64,000 nt of DNA from Mycolicibacterium tusciae (GTDB lineage Bacteria > Actinomycetota > Actinomycetes > Mycobacteriales > Mycobacteriaceae). The notes under the pieces are model-generated. The model had not been told where the DNA came from. It ran no database searches and saw nothing but the letters and a program-made list of their open reading frames with translations. The number at the start of each line of letters is the position of its first letter. Positions within the stretch are counted from its first letter, which is position 1. The position numbers and the translations under genes are program-made. Location of the stretch: assembly GCF_002086795.1 (NCBI RefSeq), contig NZ_MVIM01000017.1, positions 51,144-115,143 on the forward strand, written 5' to 3'. Of this stretch, positions 24,643 through 33,179 are shown one piece after another.

Positions 24643-26663
24643 CGACAGACGTCTCGATCATCAGCACCGATCTGGTCCTGCTCGACACCGACGCAGGCGA
24701 CGACAAGCAGGCCGTGATCCGCAGGCTGGTGCAGCGCCTCGCCGATGCCGGACGCTCCACAGACGCCGACGGCCTGTTCGACGCCGCGATGGCGCGCGAG
24801 GGGCAGTCGGCCACCGGGCTGCCCGGTGGTATCGCGATCCCACACTGCCGCTCGCCGCACGTCGACACCGCTTCTATCGGTTTCGCGCGGCTGAACCCGC
24901 CCGTCGATTTCGGCGCACCCGACGGACCCGCAGACCTCGCGTTCCTGATCGCCGCCCCCGAGTCCGGCGGCGCCGAGCACATGAAGCTGCTGTCCAGTCT
25001 CGCGCGCGCACTGGTGCGAAAGGACTTCGTGGAGTCGTTGCGGCAAGCATCCACCCCCGACGAGGTGGTGGCGCTCGTCGACGGTGTGCTGAACCCCGAA
25101 AAGCCATCTCCTGCAAAAGAATCTGCTCCCAAGCAAGCCAAGACGCTGCTCGCGGTGACCGCCTGCCCCACCGGTATCGCGCACACCTACATGGCCGCCG
25201 ACTCGTTGGTCGCGGCAGCCAAGAAGGCCGGCACCACACTGCACGTCGAGACGCAGGGTTCCTCCGGCAGCACCCCGCTGGACGCGGAGACGATCGCGGC
25301 GGCCGACGCCGTCATCTTCGCCACCGATGTCGGCGTCAAGGACAAGCACCGCTTCGCCGGTAAGCCCGTCGTCGCCTCCGGGGTCAAACGGGCGATCAAC
25401 GAACCGGACAAGATGGTCGCCGAAGCCCTTGCCGCCGCAGACGATCCGAACGCCGCCCGCGTCGAGGGAGGCGCCGGTCCGTCCGCGCCGAGCGGCGCAG
25501 CCCGGGCCGGCAACGTCGGCTGGGGCACCCGCACGCGTCAGATCCTGCTCACCGGCGTGAGCTACATGATTCCGTTCGTCGCCGCAGGCGGCCTGCTGAT
25601 CGCGCTCGGATTTCTGCTCGCCGGATACGACATCGCGAACACGCCGGACGGGGCGGAACCACTGTCGTTCGGCATGAACTCGCTTGGCAGCCATATCGCC
25701 ACCGAGAACACGTTGACCAACCTGCCCTCCGGCGGCCTACTCCAATACCTCGGCGCGGTGCTGTTCACCCTCGGCGGGCTGGCGTTCATGTTCCTGGTGC
25801 CCGCGCTGGCCGGCTACATCTCGTTCGCGATCGCCGACCGGCCGGGCATCGCCCCCGGATTCACCGCGGGCGCGGTCGCCGTGTTCGTCGGCGGCGGCTT
25901 CATCGGCGGCATCGTCGGCGGTCTCATCGCCGGCTTCACCGCACTGTGGATCAGCCGGATCGCCGCACCGCGATGGCTGCGGGGTCTGATGCCGGTCGTG
26001 ATCATCCCGCTGTTCGCCTCACTGGCAGTCGGCCTGCTGATGTTCCTGCTGCTCGGCCGCCCATTGGCCGCCATCACGTCGGGCCTGACCAACTGGCTCG
26101 GCGGCATGACCGGCAGCTCCGTCATCATCCTCGGCGTCATCCTCGGCCTGATGATGTGCTTCGACCTCGGCGGCCCGGTCAACAAGGCGGCCTACGCGTT
26201 CGCCACCGCCGGGCTCAACGTCGCCGACCCCGCCTCGCTGCGCATCATGGCCGCGGTGATGGCCGCGGGTATGGTTCCCCCGCTCGCGATGGCGCTGGCC
26301 TCGGCGGTCCGGCCCACGCTGTTCACCGAGCCGGAGCGGGAAAACGGCCGGGCCGCTTGGCTTCTCGGCGCCTCATTCATCTCTGAGGGCGCGATCCCGT
26401 TCGCCGCGGCCGATCCGCTGAGGGTGATCCCGTCGATGATGTTCGGCGGCGCCATCACCGGTGCGATGATCATGGCGTTCGACGTCACACTGAAGGCTCC
26501 GCACGGCGGGATCTTCGTCTTCTTCGCGATCGGGAACCTGCTCTGGTTCCTCGTCGCCCTAGCGGCGGGGACCGTGGCGGGCGCACTCGCCGTCGTCGCC
26601 GCCAAGCAGTTCATCAAGCCCAGCACGCAAACCGAAGAGGCGCCCGCGCTCGCGGCCGTCTGA
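24639..26663 (+). CDS. fruA: PTS fructose transporter EIIABC
   Basis: The 674-residue protein imports and phosphorylates fructose. Domain order is IIA (residues 1-155, phospho-His69 in IAIPHCRSPHV), IIB (about 168-265, phospho-Cys176 in LLAVTACPTGIAHTYMAADS) and IIC (about 290-660, polytopic, with TGVSYMIPFVAAGGLLIALG, GGPVNKAAYAF and FISEGAIPFAAADPLRVIP). The A-B-C order is the usual one for actinobacterial FruA. It overlaps fruK by 4 bp and is followed after 26 bp by ptsH. Confidence 0.97.
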   Translation: MTTDVSIISTDLVLLDTDAGDDKQAVIRRLVQRLADAGRSTDADGLFDAAMAREGQSATGLPGGIAIPHCRSPHVDTASIGFARLNPPVDFGAPDGPADLAFLIAAPESGGAEHMKLLSSLARALVRKDFVESLRQASTPDEVVALVDGVLNPEKPSPAKESAPKQAKTLLAVTACPTGIAHTYMAADSLVAAAKKAGTTLHVETQGSSGSTPLDAETIAAADAVIFATDVGVKDKHRFAGKPVVASGVKRAINEPDKMVAEALAAADDPNAARVEGGAGPSAPSGAARAGNVGWGTRTRQILLTGVSYMIPFVAAGGLLIALGFLLAGYDIANTPDGAEPLSFGMNSLGSHIATENTLTNLPSGGLLQYLGAVLFTLGGLAFMFLVPALAGYISFAIADRPGIAPGFTAGAVAVFVGGGFIGGIVGGLIAGFTALWISRIAAPRWLRGLMPVVIIPLFASLAVGLLMFLLLGRPLAAITSGLTNWLGGMTGSSVIILGVILGLMMCFDLGGPVNKAAYAFATAGLNVADPASLRIMAAVMAAGMVPPLAMALASAVRPTLFTEPERENGRAAWLLGASFISEGAIPFAAADPLRVIPSMMFGGAITGAMIMAFDVTLKAPHGGIFVFFAIGNLLWFLVALAAGTVAGALAVVAAKQFIKPSTQTEEAPALAAV

Positions 26664-26689
26664 TTCCAACCCACCATTGAAGGAGAACC

Positions 26690-26947
26690 ATGCCCAGCAA
26701 GACCGTCATCGTCGGATCGGCCATCGGTCTGCACGCCCGCCCCGCGGCGATCATCGCCGAGGAAGTGGTCAAGGCCGGAGTGCCCGTCACGCTCTCGATG
26801 GACGGCGGCGAGCCCGTCGACGCAGGATCTGCGCTGATGATCATGACGCTGGGCGCAGGCAACGGCGCCGAGGTGACCGTCGACTGTGACGACGCGGACG
26901 TGCTCGCCACCGTCGCGGGATTGGTACAGCAGGACTTGGACGCCTAG
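26690..26947 (+). CDS. ptsH: Phosphocarrier protein HPr
   Basis: The 85-residue protein accepts phosphate from enzyme I on His15 (AIGLHARPAA) and passes it to FruA. Ser47 (DAGSALMIMTLG) occupies the position of the regulatory Ser of Firmicutes HPr, although actinobacteria are not known for HPr kinase control. AAGGAG stands 5 nt before the ATG. It is the last gene of the operon, and a hairpin follows at 26960. Confidence 0.96.
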   Translation: MPSKTVIVGSAIGLHARPAAIIAEEVVKAGVPVTLSMDGGEPVDAGSALMIMTLGAGNGAEVTVDCDDADVLATVAGLVQQDLDA

Positions 26948-26959
26948 GCCGCCTGATCT

Positions 26960-26979
26960 CACGTGAGGCCCCTCACGTG
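26960..26979 (+). terminator. Strong hairpin after ptsH
   Basis: CACGTGAGG (26960-26968) and CCTCACGTG (26971-26979) are perfect 9-bp arms around two bases, 13 bp after the ptsH stop. There is no U-tract. It most likely ends the fru operon and separates it from mycP1. Confidence 0.6.
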
Positions 26980-27154
26980 CGCCGAGCCAAGATTGCGGAC
27001 CTGACCCCCTTCGCCGCCCCTTAAGATTGGCTGCGTGCAATCAGGCAGTTCGCTCGTCGTTATGCTTTGTGCTGCCCTGGGGCCCGTAGAGGGTTTGCTG
27101 TGGGCGCACCGGCATACTGCCACCTGGTCGAAATTCGGGGGAGGTGCGTAACGA

Positions 27155-28501
27155 GTGCACCGTTTTGGTGTGCTGCTGGCGGTGCTGTTGCTGGCACTGG
27201 TCAGCGCTCCTCCGGCAGCGGCTATCGAGCCACCCAAGATCGATCCGGCGGCGATGCCGCCCGACGCGACGGGCCCCGATCAGCCCATGGAACAGCGCCG
27301 CGTCTGTTCGGCCCCGACGGCGTTTCCCAACTCGAATTTCGCCGACAAACCCTGGGCGAACGACTACCTGCGCCTAGCCGAGGCACAGAAGTTCGCCACG
27401 GGCGCGGGCATCACCGTCGCCGTCATCGACACCGGGGTCAACGGCTCACCGCGCGTCCCCGCAGAACCCGGCGGCGACTTCGTCGACCAGGCCGGTAACG
27501 GGATGTCGGACTGCGATTCCCACGGCACGCTGACGGCATCGATCATCGCGGGCAGACCGGCGCCGACGGACGGCTTCATCGGGGTCGCGCCCGACGCCCG
27601 CATCCTGTCGCTGCGGCAGACCTCGGAAGCCTTCCAAACCGTTGGCGCGCGAACCGACCCCAATGACCCGAACTCGACGCAGACGGCCGGTTCGCTGCGC
27701 AGCCTGGCCCGCGCGGTCGTGCACGCGGCCAACCTCGGCGCACAGGTCATCAACATCAGCGAGGCCGCCTGCTACAAGGTGACGAGGCTGATCGACGAGG
27801 CAGGGCTGGGCGCCGCGATCAACTACGCGGTCAACGTCAAGGGCGCGGTCATCATCGTCGCGGCGGGCAATACCGGCCAGGACTGCAGCCAGAACCCACC
27901 ACCCGATCCCTCGATACCCGCGGACCCGCGCGGCTGGAAGCAGGTGCAGACGATCGTCAGCCCGGCGTGGTACTCGCCGCTGGTGCTGACCGTGGGCGGC
28001 GTCGCCCCGAACGGTCAGCCGAGTACGTTCTCGATGTCCGGACCATGGGTGGGCGCCGCGGCGCCCGCCGAGAATCTCGTCGCGCTCGGCTACGACGGGC
28101 GGCCGGTCAACGCGCTGACTGGTCAAGACGGACCGATTCCGATCAGCGGCACCTCGTTCGCCGCCGCCTACGTGTCCGGGCTGGCCGCACTGCTCAAACA
28201 ACGGTTCCCCGTTCTGACACCAGCTCAGATCATGAACCGGATCACCGCCACCGCGCGACATCCGGGCGGAGGCGTCGACAACTATGTCGGTGCAGGCGTC
28301 ATCGATCCGGTCGCCGCGTTGACGTGGGACGTGCCCGCAGGACCGCGGGAGGTGCCCTATCAGGTCAAGGAAGTCCCGCCACCGGTCTACATTCCGCCAC
28401 CGGACCGGGGACCGATCACCGCGGTCGTCGTCATCGGCTTCGGTCTGGCCCTGGCGCTCGGGCTCGGCGCCCTTGCCCGGCGCGCGCTGAGGCGCCGATG
28501 A
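27155..28501 (+). CDS. mycP1: Mycosin-1, ESX-1 subtilisin-like protease
   Basis: The 448-residue serine protease has a signal peptide (GVLLAVLLLALVSAPPAAA), catalytic Asp92 (VAVIDTGV), His123 (CDSHGT) and Ser334 (SGTSFAAAYVSGLAALL), a Pro-rich stretch, and a C-terminal membrane anchor ending in ARRALRRR. Mycosins are needed for type VII secretion and, in ESX-1, cleave EspB. The GTG start has GGAGG nearby. It overlaps eccE by 4 bp. Its neighbours (eccE, espB, espL) identify it as the ESX-1 type. Confidence 0.95.
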   Translation: MHRFGVLLAVLLLALVSAPPAAAIEPPKIDPAAMPPDATGPDQPMEQRRVCSAPTAFPNSNFADKPWANDYLRLAEAQKFATGAGITVAVIDTGVNGSPRVPAEPGGDFVDQAGNGMSDCDSHGTLTASIIAGRPAPTDGFIGVAPDARILSLRQTSEAFQTVGARTDPNDPNSTQTAGSLRSLARAVVHAANLGAQVINISEAACYKVTRLIDEAGLGAAINYAVNVKGAVIIVAAGNTGQDCSQNPPPDPSIPADPRGWKQVQTIVSPAWYSPLVLTVGGVAPNGQPSTFSMSGPWVGAAAPAENLVALGYDGRPVNALTGQDGPIPISGTSFAAAYVSGLAALLKQRFPVLTPAQIMNRITATARHPGGGVDNYVGAGVIDPVAALTWDVPAGPREVPYQVKEVPPPVYIPPPDRGPITAVVVIGFGLALALGLGALARRALRRR

Positions 28502-29895
28502 GCGGCTTCACGTCCATGTTCGGGCTGCGCCTGACGACCGGCCATGCCATCTGGGCGGCGGTGCTGATACCGGCCGTCATCCTCTTGTTCATCCAGCTCG
28601 ACCTGCTCTGGGTCGGGATCACCCTGGCGGTGATCATCGCTCTCGCAGCGATTTTGACGGTTCGTGGCCGACGGCTCACCGGCTGGATCGCGGCGGTGTT
28701 CGCATGGCGGCGGCGCCATCGCAGAGTTCCCGAGAAGCCGTCCGAACCGGCCGTCGGGGCCACCGTCATGCCCGGCGATCATGTCGCGGTCCGCTGGCAG
28801 GACGGCTACCTGATCGCCGCAATGGAACTCGTCCCGCGGCCGTTCACTCCGACCGTGATCGTCAACGGCGAGGCCTTCACCGACGATGTCGTCGACACCC
28901 GGCTCGTCGAGCGGCTGCTCGCGGCGCACTGTCCCGATCTCGAAGCCGACGTGGTGTCGGCCGGCTATCGAGTGGGAAAGACCGCGCCGTCGAGCCTGGT
29001 CGCGCTGTACGAGCAGGTCGTCGGGCCCTACCCGGCCCCGGCCAATCGACGCACCTGGATCGTGCTGAGGGCCGATCCCGAGCACACCCGCAAATCCTCA
29101 CAGCGACGCGACTCCGGCGTCGCGGGGCTGGCGCGGTATCTGGTGGCGTCGACCACGCGGATTGCAGATCAGTTGGCCAGCAACGGTATCGATGCCCAGC
29201 CAAGCCGAAGCTTCGACGACTTCGACCGCGCGACCGAGATCAGCTTCGAGCGCGAGACCTGGTCGGCGATCAAGGGACGCAGCACCTTCACCGCCGCGTA
29301 CACCGCGCCCGGCGGCCCCGACGTCTGGTGGTCGGCGCGCGCCGACCACACGATCACGCGGGTCCGCATTCGGTCGGGGGTGGCTCCCACCGCCACCGTG
29401 TTGTTGACGACGCTGGCGAATCCGACTACGCCGCGCGGATTTTCGTGCCTGTTCGGCGGACAGCGGGCCGCGTTGCTGGGCATCAGCCCCGTCAACGACC
29501 GCCACTACGAACTGCCGGTCGGTTCTGCGGGGGTGCTCGTCGGCGAGACCGCCGACCGCTATCCGGTGTACATGCCGTTCGACGACATCGACGTGAGCAT
29601 CAACGTGGGCGACGCTCGATTGTTCACGCAGTTCGTCGTGCGATCGGCCGCCGCAGGAGCGGTCGTCACCCTGCTCCCGCAGTTCGCGGAGTTCGCGGCT
29701 TCCGTCAACGGCCACATCGGCCAGGAGGCCAAGGTCGCGTGGCCGAACGCCACCACTTATCTTGGCCCACACCCCGGCATCGGACGGGTTGTGTTGCGCG
29801 ACAATTTCATCCAGACACCACGCCATCGTCAGCTGCCAATCCGGCTGATCAATCCGCGTGAGGAGAGCCGCTACCAGATGGTGCTGGAGAGCTGA
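28498..29895 (+). CDS. eccE1: ESX-1 secretion membrane component EccE1
   Basis: The 465-residue protein has two N-terminal membrane segments (TGHAIWAAVLIPAVILLFIQ and LLWVGITLAVIIALAAILTV) and a large soluble domain, as in EccE proteins that sit at the edge of the type VII secretion pore. VPEKPSEPAVGATV and the region with AVRWQDGYLIAAMELVPRP match the EccE layout. ATG 28498 is preferred because it overlaps the mycP1 stop (ATGA); the frame is open upstream but antisense-like there. espB begins 3 bp after its stop. Confidence 0.9.
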   Translation: MSGFTSMFGLRLTTGHAIWAAVLIPAVILLFIQLDLLWVGITLAVIIALAAILTVRGRRLTGWIAAVFAWRRRHRRVPEKPSEPAVGATVMPGDHVAVRWQDGYLIAAMELVPRPFTPTVIVNGEAFTDDVVDTRLVERLLAAHCPDLEADVVSAGYRVGKTAPSSLVALYEQVVGPYPAPANRRTWIVLRADPEHTRKSSQRRDSGVAGLARYLVASTTRIADQLASNGIDAQPSRSFDDFDRATEISFERETWSAIKGRSTFTAAYTAPGGPDVWWSARADHTITRVRIRSGVAPTATVLLTTLANPTTPRGFSCLFGGQRAALLGISPVNDRHYELPVGSAGVLVGETADRYPVYMPFDDIDVSINVGDARLFTQFVVRSAAAGAVVTLLPQFAEFAASVNGHIGQEAKVAWPNATTYLGPHPGIGRVVLRDNFIQTPRHRQLPIRLINPREESRYQMVLES

Positions 29896-29898
29896 GCG

Positions 29899-31434
29899 AT
29901 GTCGGTCCAGCGGGTCAACCCCGGTTCGCTCACCAGCCAAGCCGCAGAGATGAAGGGCCAGAACTGGCACAACCCTGCTGAGGACGTCGTGGCGCCGCCG
30001 GACGCGGTGCCCTCGACGGCCGACGCGATCGCCAACCTCAACCAGAACGCGCAGTCGCTCAAAGAGTTCGAGGAGTGGGCGAAGGTCGAGAATCAGCGCG
30101 TCGCAGAGATGCTCGAGATCGCCGCGCAGGCCTACCAGAAGGTCGACGACGAGTACGGCATCGCGCTCGACAATCCCGAACGGGCCGCTGCCGTCGACGC
30201 CATCAGCATTCCTTCTCCGCCGACACCAGCGCCCGAAATCCCGGCTCCCGCAGGTACTCCGCGGCTCCTTGATGCCAGCGGATATCGCAACGTCATCCAG
30301 ACGCAGATCGAACTGAGCGCACCGGACACCGGCGCTTCGCTGAAGAACGCGATGCTGTACTGGTCGGCGGCGTCCAACCGGGTCAAGGGCAACAAGCCGA
30401 AACCTCCGCCCGGCGACTGGGAGGGCGACGCCGCCGACGCGGCCTACGCGCGAATGACCGCGTTCGGTAACTGGCTGGCGCAGCTGTCGGAGGCGTGGCA
30501 CGAGCTGGCCGAGGCCGCATCGAAGATCCTCAACGCACATGAGAAGGCAAAGGCCGCCCACGTTCCCATCTACGACGAGTACGTCGCGCTGGAAGCGCGC
30601 ATAAAGGAGCTCGCCGACGCGCCCGGGCCGCAGGCCGGGATTCAAAGACAGATCGATCTGGCCCGCCGGCGGTTGGCAGAGCTACAGGCGCTGTCCGACG
30701 AGTTACGCCAGCAGTACGCCGGCGAGGCGACGTTCACACCGGTGCGGCCGGTGGATCCGCCGTTCAAACCGGCCGACAGCTTCGCCCCCGGGGGCGGCGG
30801 TGGCGGCGACGGTGGTGGTGGCGGCGCTGAGCCCACCGGTGATCCCGCAGCGATGGCCCAGAAGATGGGCGAGTCGATGGGCACCTCGCAGCATCAAGCA
30901 GGTGCGGGGCAAGGTGGCGGCTCCGGAGGAGGATCGCCATCCGGCGGTGAATCACCCTCGGGCGCAGGCCCTTCCGCGAGCAGCGTAGGCGGATCGGAGG
31001 GCGGAGGACCCCAGACGGGCTCGCCGAGAGCACCCACCGACCCGAGCCTGCGCCCCGCGGGGGCAGGTGGTGGATCGGGCGGCGGCTCGGGCGGTGGAGC
31101 GGGCGGTGGCGCCGGATCGGCACCACTTTCACCCGCGGTGTCGGCCGAGACCGTCGCGCCCGCCCCACCCATGCCGGTGTCCGCGGCGCCCGCGGCCGCC
31201 GCGGCCGCGCCGGGAGGCATGGCCGGCGGGATGGGCGGCATGGCGCCCATGCACGGGGGACACGGCGCACAGCAGGGCAAGGAGAAGCGTCGCGATCCGC
31301 GCACGGCACCCGACGAGGATCTGTACGTTGAGGACCGCCCGTGGACCGAGGGCGTCGTCGGTAACCGCCGCCGCCGCGAAGTGCAGGACGGCGGGCCGCG
31401 CGAACACGACGACGAGCAGGACGACGACGAGTGA
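29899..31434 (+). CDS. espB: ESX-1 secreted protein EspB
   Basis: The 511-residue protein has a helical PE/PPE-like N-terminal part with the WxG motif at Trp174 (GDWEGDAAD) and a YxxxD secretion signal at Tyr79 (YQKVDDEYGIALDN). A long Gly/Ser/Pro-rich low-complexity segment (about 295-445) follows. The C-terminal tail DEDLYVEDRPWTEGVVGNRR is strikingly like the end of M. tuberculosis EspB as I recall it. EspB is secreted, trimmed by MycP1, and forms heptameric rings. It overlaps espL by 4 bp. Confidence 0.93.
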   Translation: MSVQRVNPGSLTSQAAEMKGQNWHNPAEDVVAPPDAVPSTADAIANLNQNAQSLKEFEEWAKVENQRVAEMLEIAAQAYQKVDDEYGIALDNPERAAAVDAISIPSPPTPAPEIPAPAGTPRLLDASGYRNVIQTQIELSAPDTGASLKNAMLYWSAASNRVKGNKPKPPPGDWEGDAADAAYARMTAFGNWLAQLSEAWHELAEAASKILNAHEKAKAAHVPIYDEYVALEARIKELADAPGPQAGIQRQIDLARRRLAELQALSDELRQQYAGEATFTPVRPVDPPFKPADSFAPGGGGGGDGGGGGAEPTGDPAAMAQKMGESMGTSQHQAGAGQGGGSGGGSPSGGESPSGAGPSASSVGGSEGGGPQTGSPRAPTDPSLRPAGAGGGSGGGSGGGAGGGAGSAPLSPAVSAETVAPAPPMPVSAAPAAAAAAPGGMAGGMGGMAPMHGGHGAQQGKEKRRDPRTAPDEDLYVEDRPWTEGVVGNRRRREVQDGGPREHDDEQDDDE

Positions 31435-31766
31435 CCGACGACATGCATCCCGACGTGGCCGCTGTGCTGCAGCAGGCGCAGCGGCTGCAGTCGCTGATGG
31501 ACGAGCAGCTGCACAAGATGAAGAACGAGACGTTCACCGCCACCGACGACGCCGAAACCGTCGAGGTGACGCTCAACGGCCACCACCACCTCACCGGGAC
31601 CTTCATCGCGGACGGTCTGCTGCGGTTGGGTGCACCGACAGTCGAGCAGCGGCTCAACGAGGCTCTTCGGAAGGCCACCGACGCCGCGTCCAGGTCGATC
31701 GAGCTCGACAGGGACCGTATCGACGCCGTCGTCGCCGATATCACCGCGGGTCTGCAGAAGGACTGA
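31431..31766 (+). CDS. espL: ESX-1 associated YbaB-like protein EspL
   Basis: The 111-residue protein begins with a helical segment (DVAAVLQQAQRLQSLMDEQLHKM) and continues as ETVEVTLNGHHHLTGTFI, the YbaB/EbfC fold. EspL in M. tuberculosis stabilises ESX-1 substrates in the cytosol. The GTG overlaps the espB stop. In the order I recall for ESX-1, espK comes next; here the ESX genes stop and an unrelated PPOX gene follows after 19 bp. Confidence 0.9.
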   Translation: MTDDMHPDVAAVLQQAQRLQSLMDEQLHKMKNETFTATDDAETVEVTLNGHHHLTGTFIADGLLRLGAPTVEQRLNEALRKATDAASRSIELDRDRIDAVVADITAGLQKD

Positions 31767-31785
31767 GCCCGAGTATCGTTCGTTC

Positions 31786-32586
31786 GTGGCGAACCGCGAT
31801 CACGGCGACCCGGGCGATGCCCCCTCGGTCCCTCCCCCGCTCACCGAAGTGGCCAATTCCACCCGCCCGTCCGCGGCCGAGGAGGCCCGCACCATCGCGG
31901 CGTCGACCAATACGGGCACGCTGGCCACGCTGACCGAAGCCGGCGATCCGTGGGCGTCGTTCGTGACGTACGGATTGCTCGGCGGCGCACCGGTGTTGTG
32001 CGTTTCGAACCTCGCCGAGCACGGTCGTAATCTCGCGGGCGACCCGAGGGCCAGCATCGCGATCGTCGCACCGAGCTCGGAGTCCGATCCGCTGGCCAGC
32101 GGCCGCGTGACCCTGGCCGGCGTAGTGGAAGCCCCGACGGGCGACGAGTTGGCCTGGGCCCGCGACGCACATCTGGCTGCGGTCGCGGCTGCCAAGTACT
32201 ACATCGACTACAGCGACTTCACCCTCTGGGTGCTGCGCGTGCAGCGGGTGCGCTGGGTCGGCGGCTACGGCCGAATGGAGTCGACCACCGGCGAGGACTA
32301 CTGCGCTGCCACGCCGGACCCGGTTGCGCCGCACGCGGCGGGGGCGATCGCTCATCTGAACGCCGATCACGCCGACTCGCTCGCCGCGATGGCCAGGGCG
32401 CTCGGCGGTTACCCGGACACCACCGCGGCGACCTGCACCGGCGCCGACCGCTACGGCCTCGATCTGCGGCTGACGACCGAACGGGGCATCGCCTACACGC
32501 GGATCGGTTACGCCGACCCGATCGACTCGTACGACCAATTGCGTTCGGCGACCGTCGAGCTGGCGCGTCGCGCCCGGGGGGACTGA
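31786..32586 (+). CDS. PPOX-fold protein with DUF2470 domain (HugZ-like)
   Basis: The 266-residue protein has an FMN-binding split-barrel domain (AAEEARTIAASTNTGTLATL, PWASFVTYGL, NLAGDPRASIAI, RVTLAGVVE) and a C-terminal DUF2470 domain (HAAGAIAHLNADHADSLAAM). This arrangement is found in HugZ-like heme-utilisation proteins, but heme binding is inference. GTG 31786 is chosen: TATCGT (31774-31779) ends 6 nt before it. The frame is open upstream inside espL but has no homology. Confidence 0.88.
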   Translation: MANRDHGDPGDAPSVPPPLTEVANSTRPSAAEEARTIAASTNTGTLATLTEAGDPWASFVTYGLLGGAPVLCVSNLAEHGRNLAGDPRASIAIVAPSSESDPLASGRVTLAGVVEAPTGDELAWARDAHLAAVAAAKYYIDYSDFTLWVLRVQRVRWVGGYGRMESTTGEDYCAATPDPVAPHAAGAIAHLNADHADSLAAMARALGGYPDTTAATCTGADRYGLDLRLTTERGIAYTRIGYADPIDSYDQLRSATVELARRARGD

Positions 32587-32600
32587 AATACGATCGCCCT

Positions 32601-33179
32601 ATGGCAGATGCGAGCGCACGCCCCGAGACCTGGCCAGCAGCGTTCGAGCTGATCCGCACCCGCGGTTACGAGCACCGCGAGGAACCCTTCAAGCTGGCCA
32701 GCGGTCAGCTCAGCCATGACTACATCGACGGCAAGTACGCCATCGACAACGGGGAACGCCTGACGATCGTCAGCCGCGCCATCGCCGACCTGGCCGCGCT
32801 GAACGGCATCGAGTTCGACGCGGTCGGTGGGCTCACCATGGGCGCCGACTCGATCGCCATCGGTGTCGCGATGGTGACCGGTAAGGCCTGGTTCTCCGTA
32901 CGCAAGGAACAGAAGTCGCGCGGTCGCGAGCAGTGGATCGAGGGGACCAGGCTCGAGCCGGGAACCCGGGTGCTGCTCGTGGACGATGTGATCAGCACCG
33001 GCGGTTCCACCGAGATCGCACTCGAGCGCGTCGTCGCCGTCGGCGCCGTCGTCGCCGGCGTGATCCCGATGGTGGATCGCGGCGACGTCGCGGCCAGGCG
33101 CTTCGCGAAACGCGATGTGCCGTTCGCGGCGCTGGTCACCTACCGCGACCTCGGCATCGAACCCGTCAAGGACGTCTGA
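32601..33179 (+). CDS. pyrE: Orotate phosphoribosyltransferase
   Basis: The 192-residue enzyme joins orotate to PRPP to form OMP in pyrimidine synthesis. The PRPP-binding motif is VLLVDDVISTGGSTE; FKLASGQLSHDYIDGKYA and VGGLTMGADSIAIGVA are the usual substrate regions, and KEQKSRGREQWIEG forms the flexible loop. TACGAT (32589-32594) ends 6 nt before the ATG, a textbook leaderless start. Its 3' end overlaps the convergent ABC ATPase gene by 14 bp. Confidence 0.96.
   Translation: MADASARPETWPAAFELIRTRGYEHREEPFKLASGQLSHDYIDGKYAIDNGERLTIVSRAIADLAALNGIEFDAVGGLTMGADSIAIGVAMVTGKAWFSVRKEQKSRGREQWIEGTRLEPGTRVLLVDDVISTGGSTEIALERVVAVGAVVAGVIPMVDRGDVAARRFAKRDVPFAALVTYRDLGIEPVKDV

Noticed and set aside
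30780..31240. Gly-rich segment considered as a PE_PGRS-type protein
   Set aside because: The flanking WxG, YxxxD and C-terminal tail identify EspB; a Gly-rich linker is normal there.
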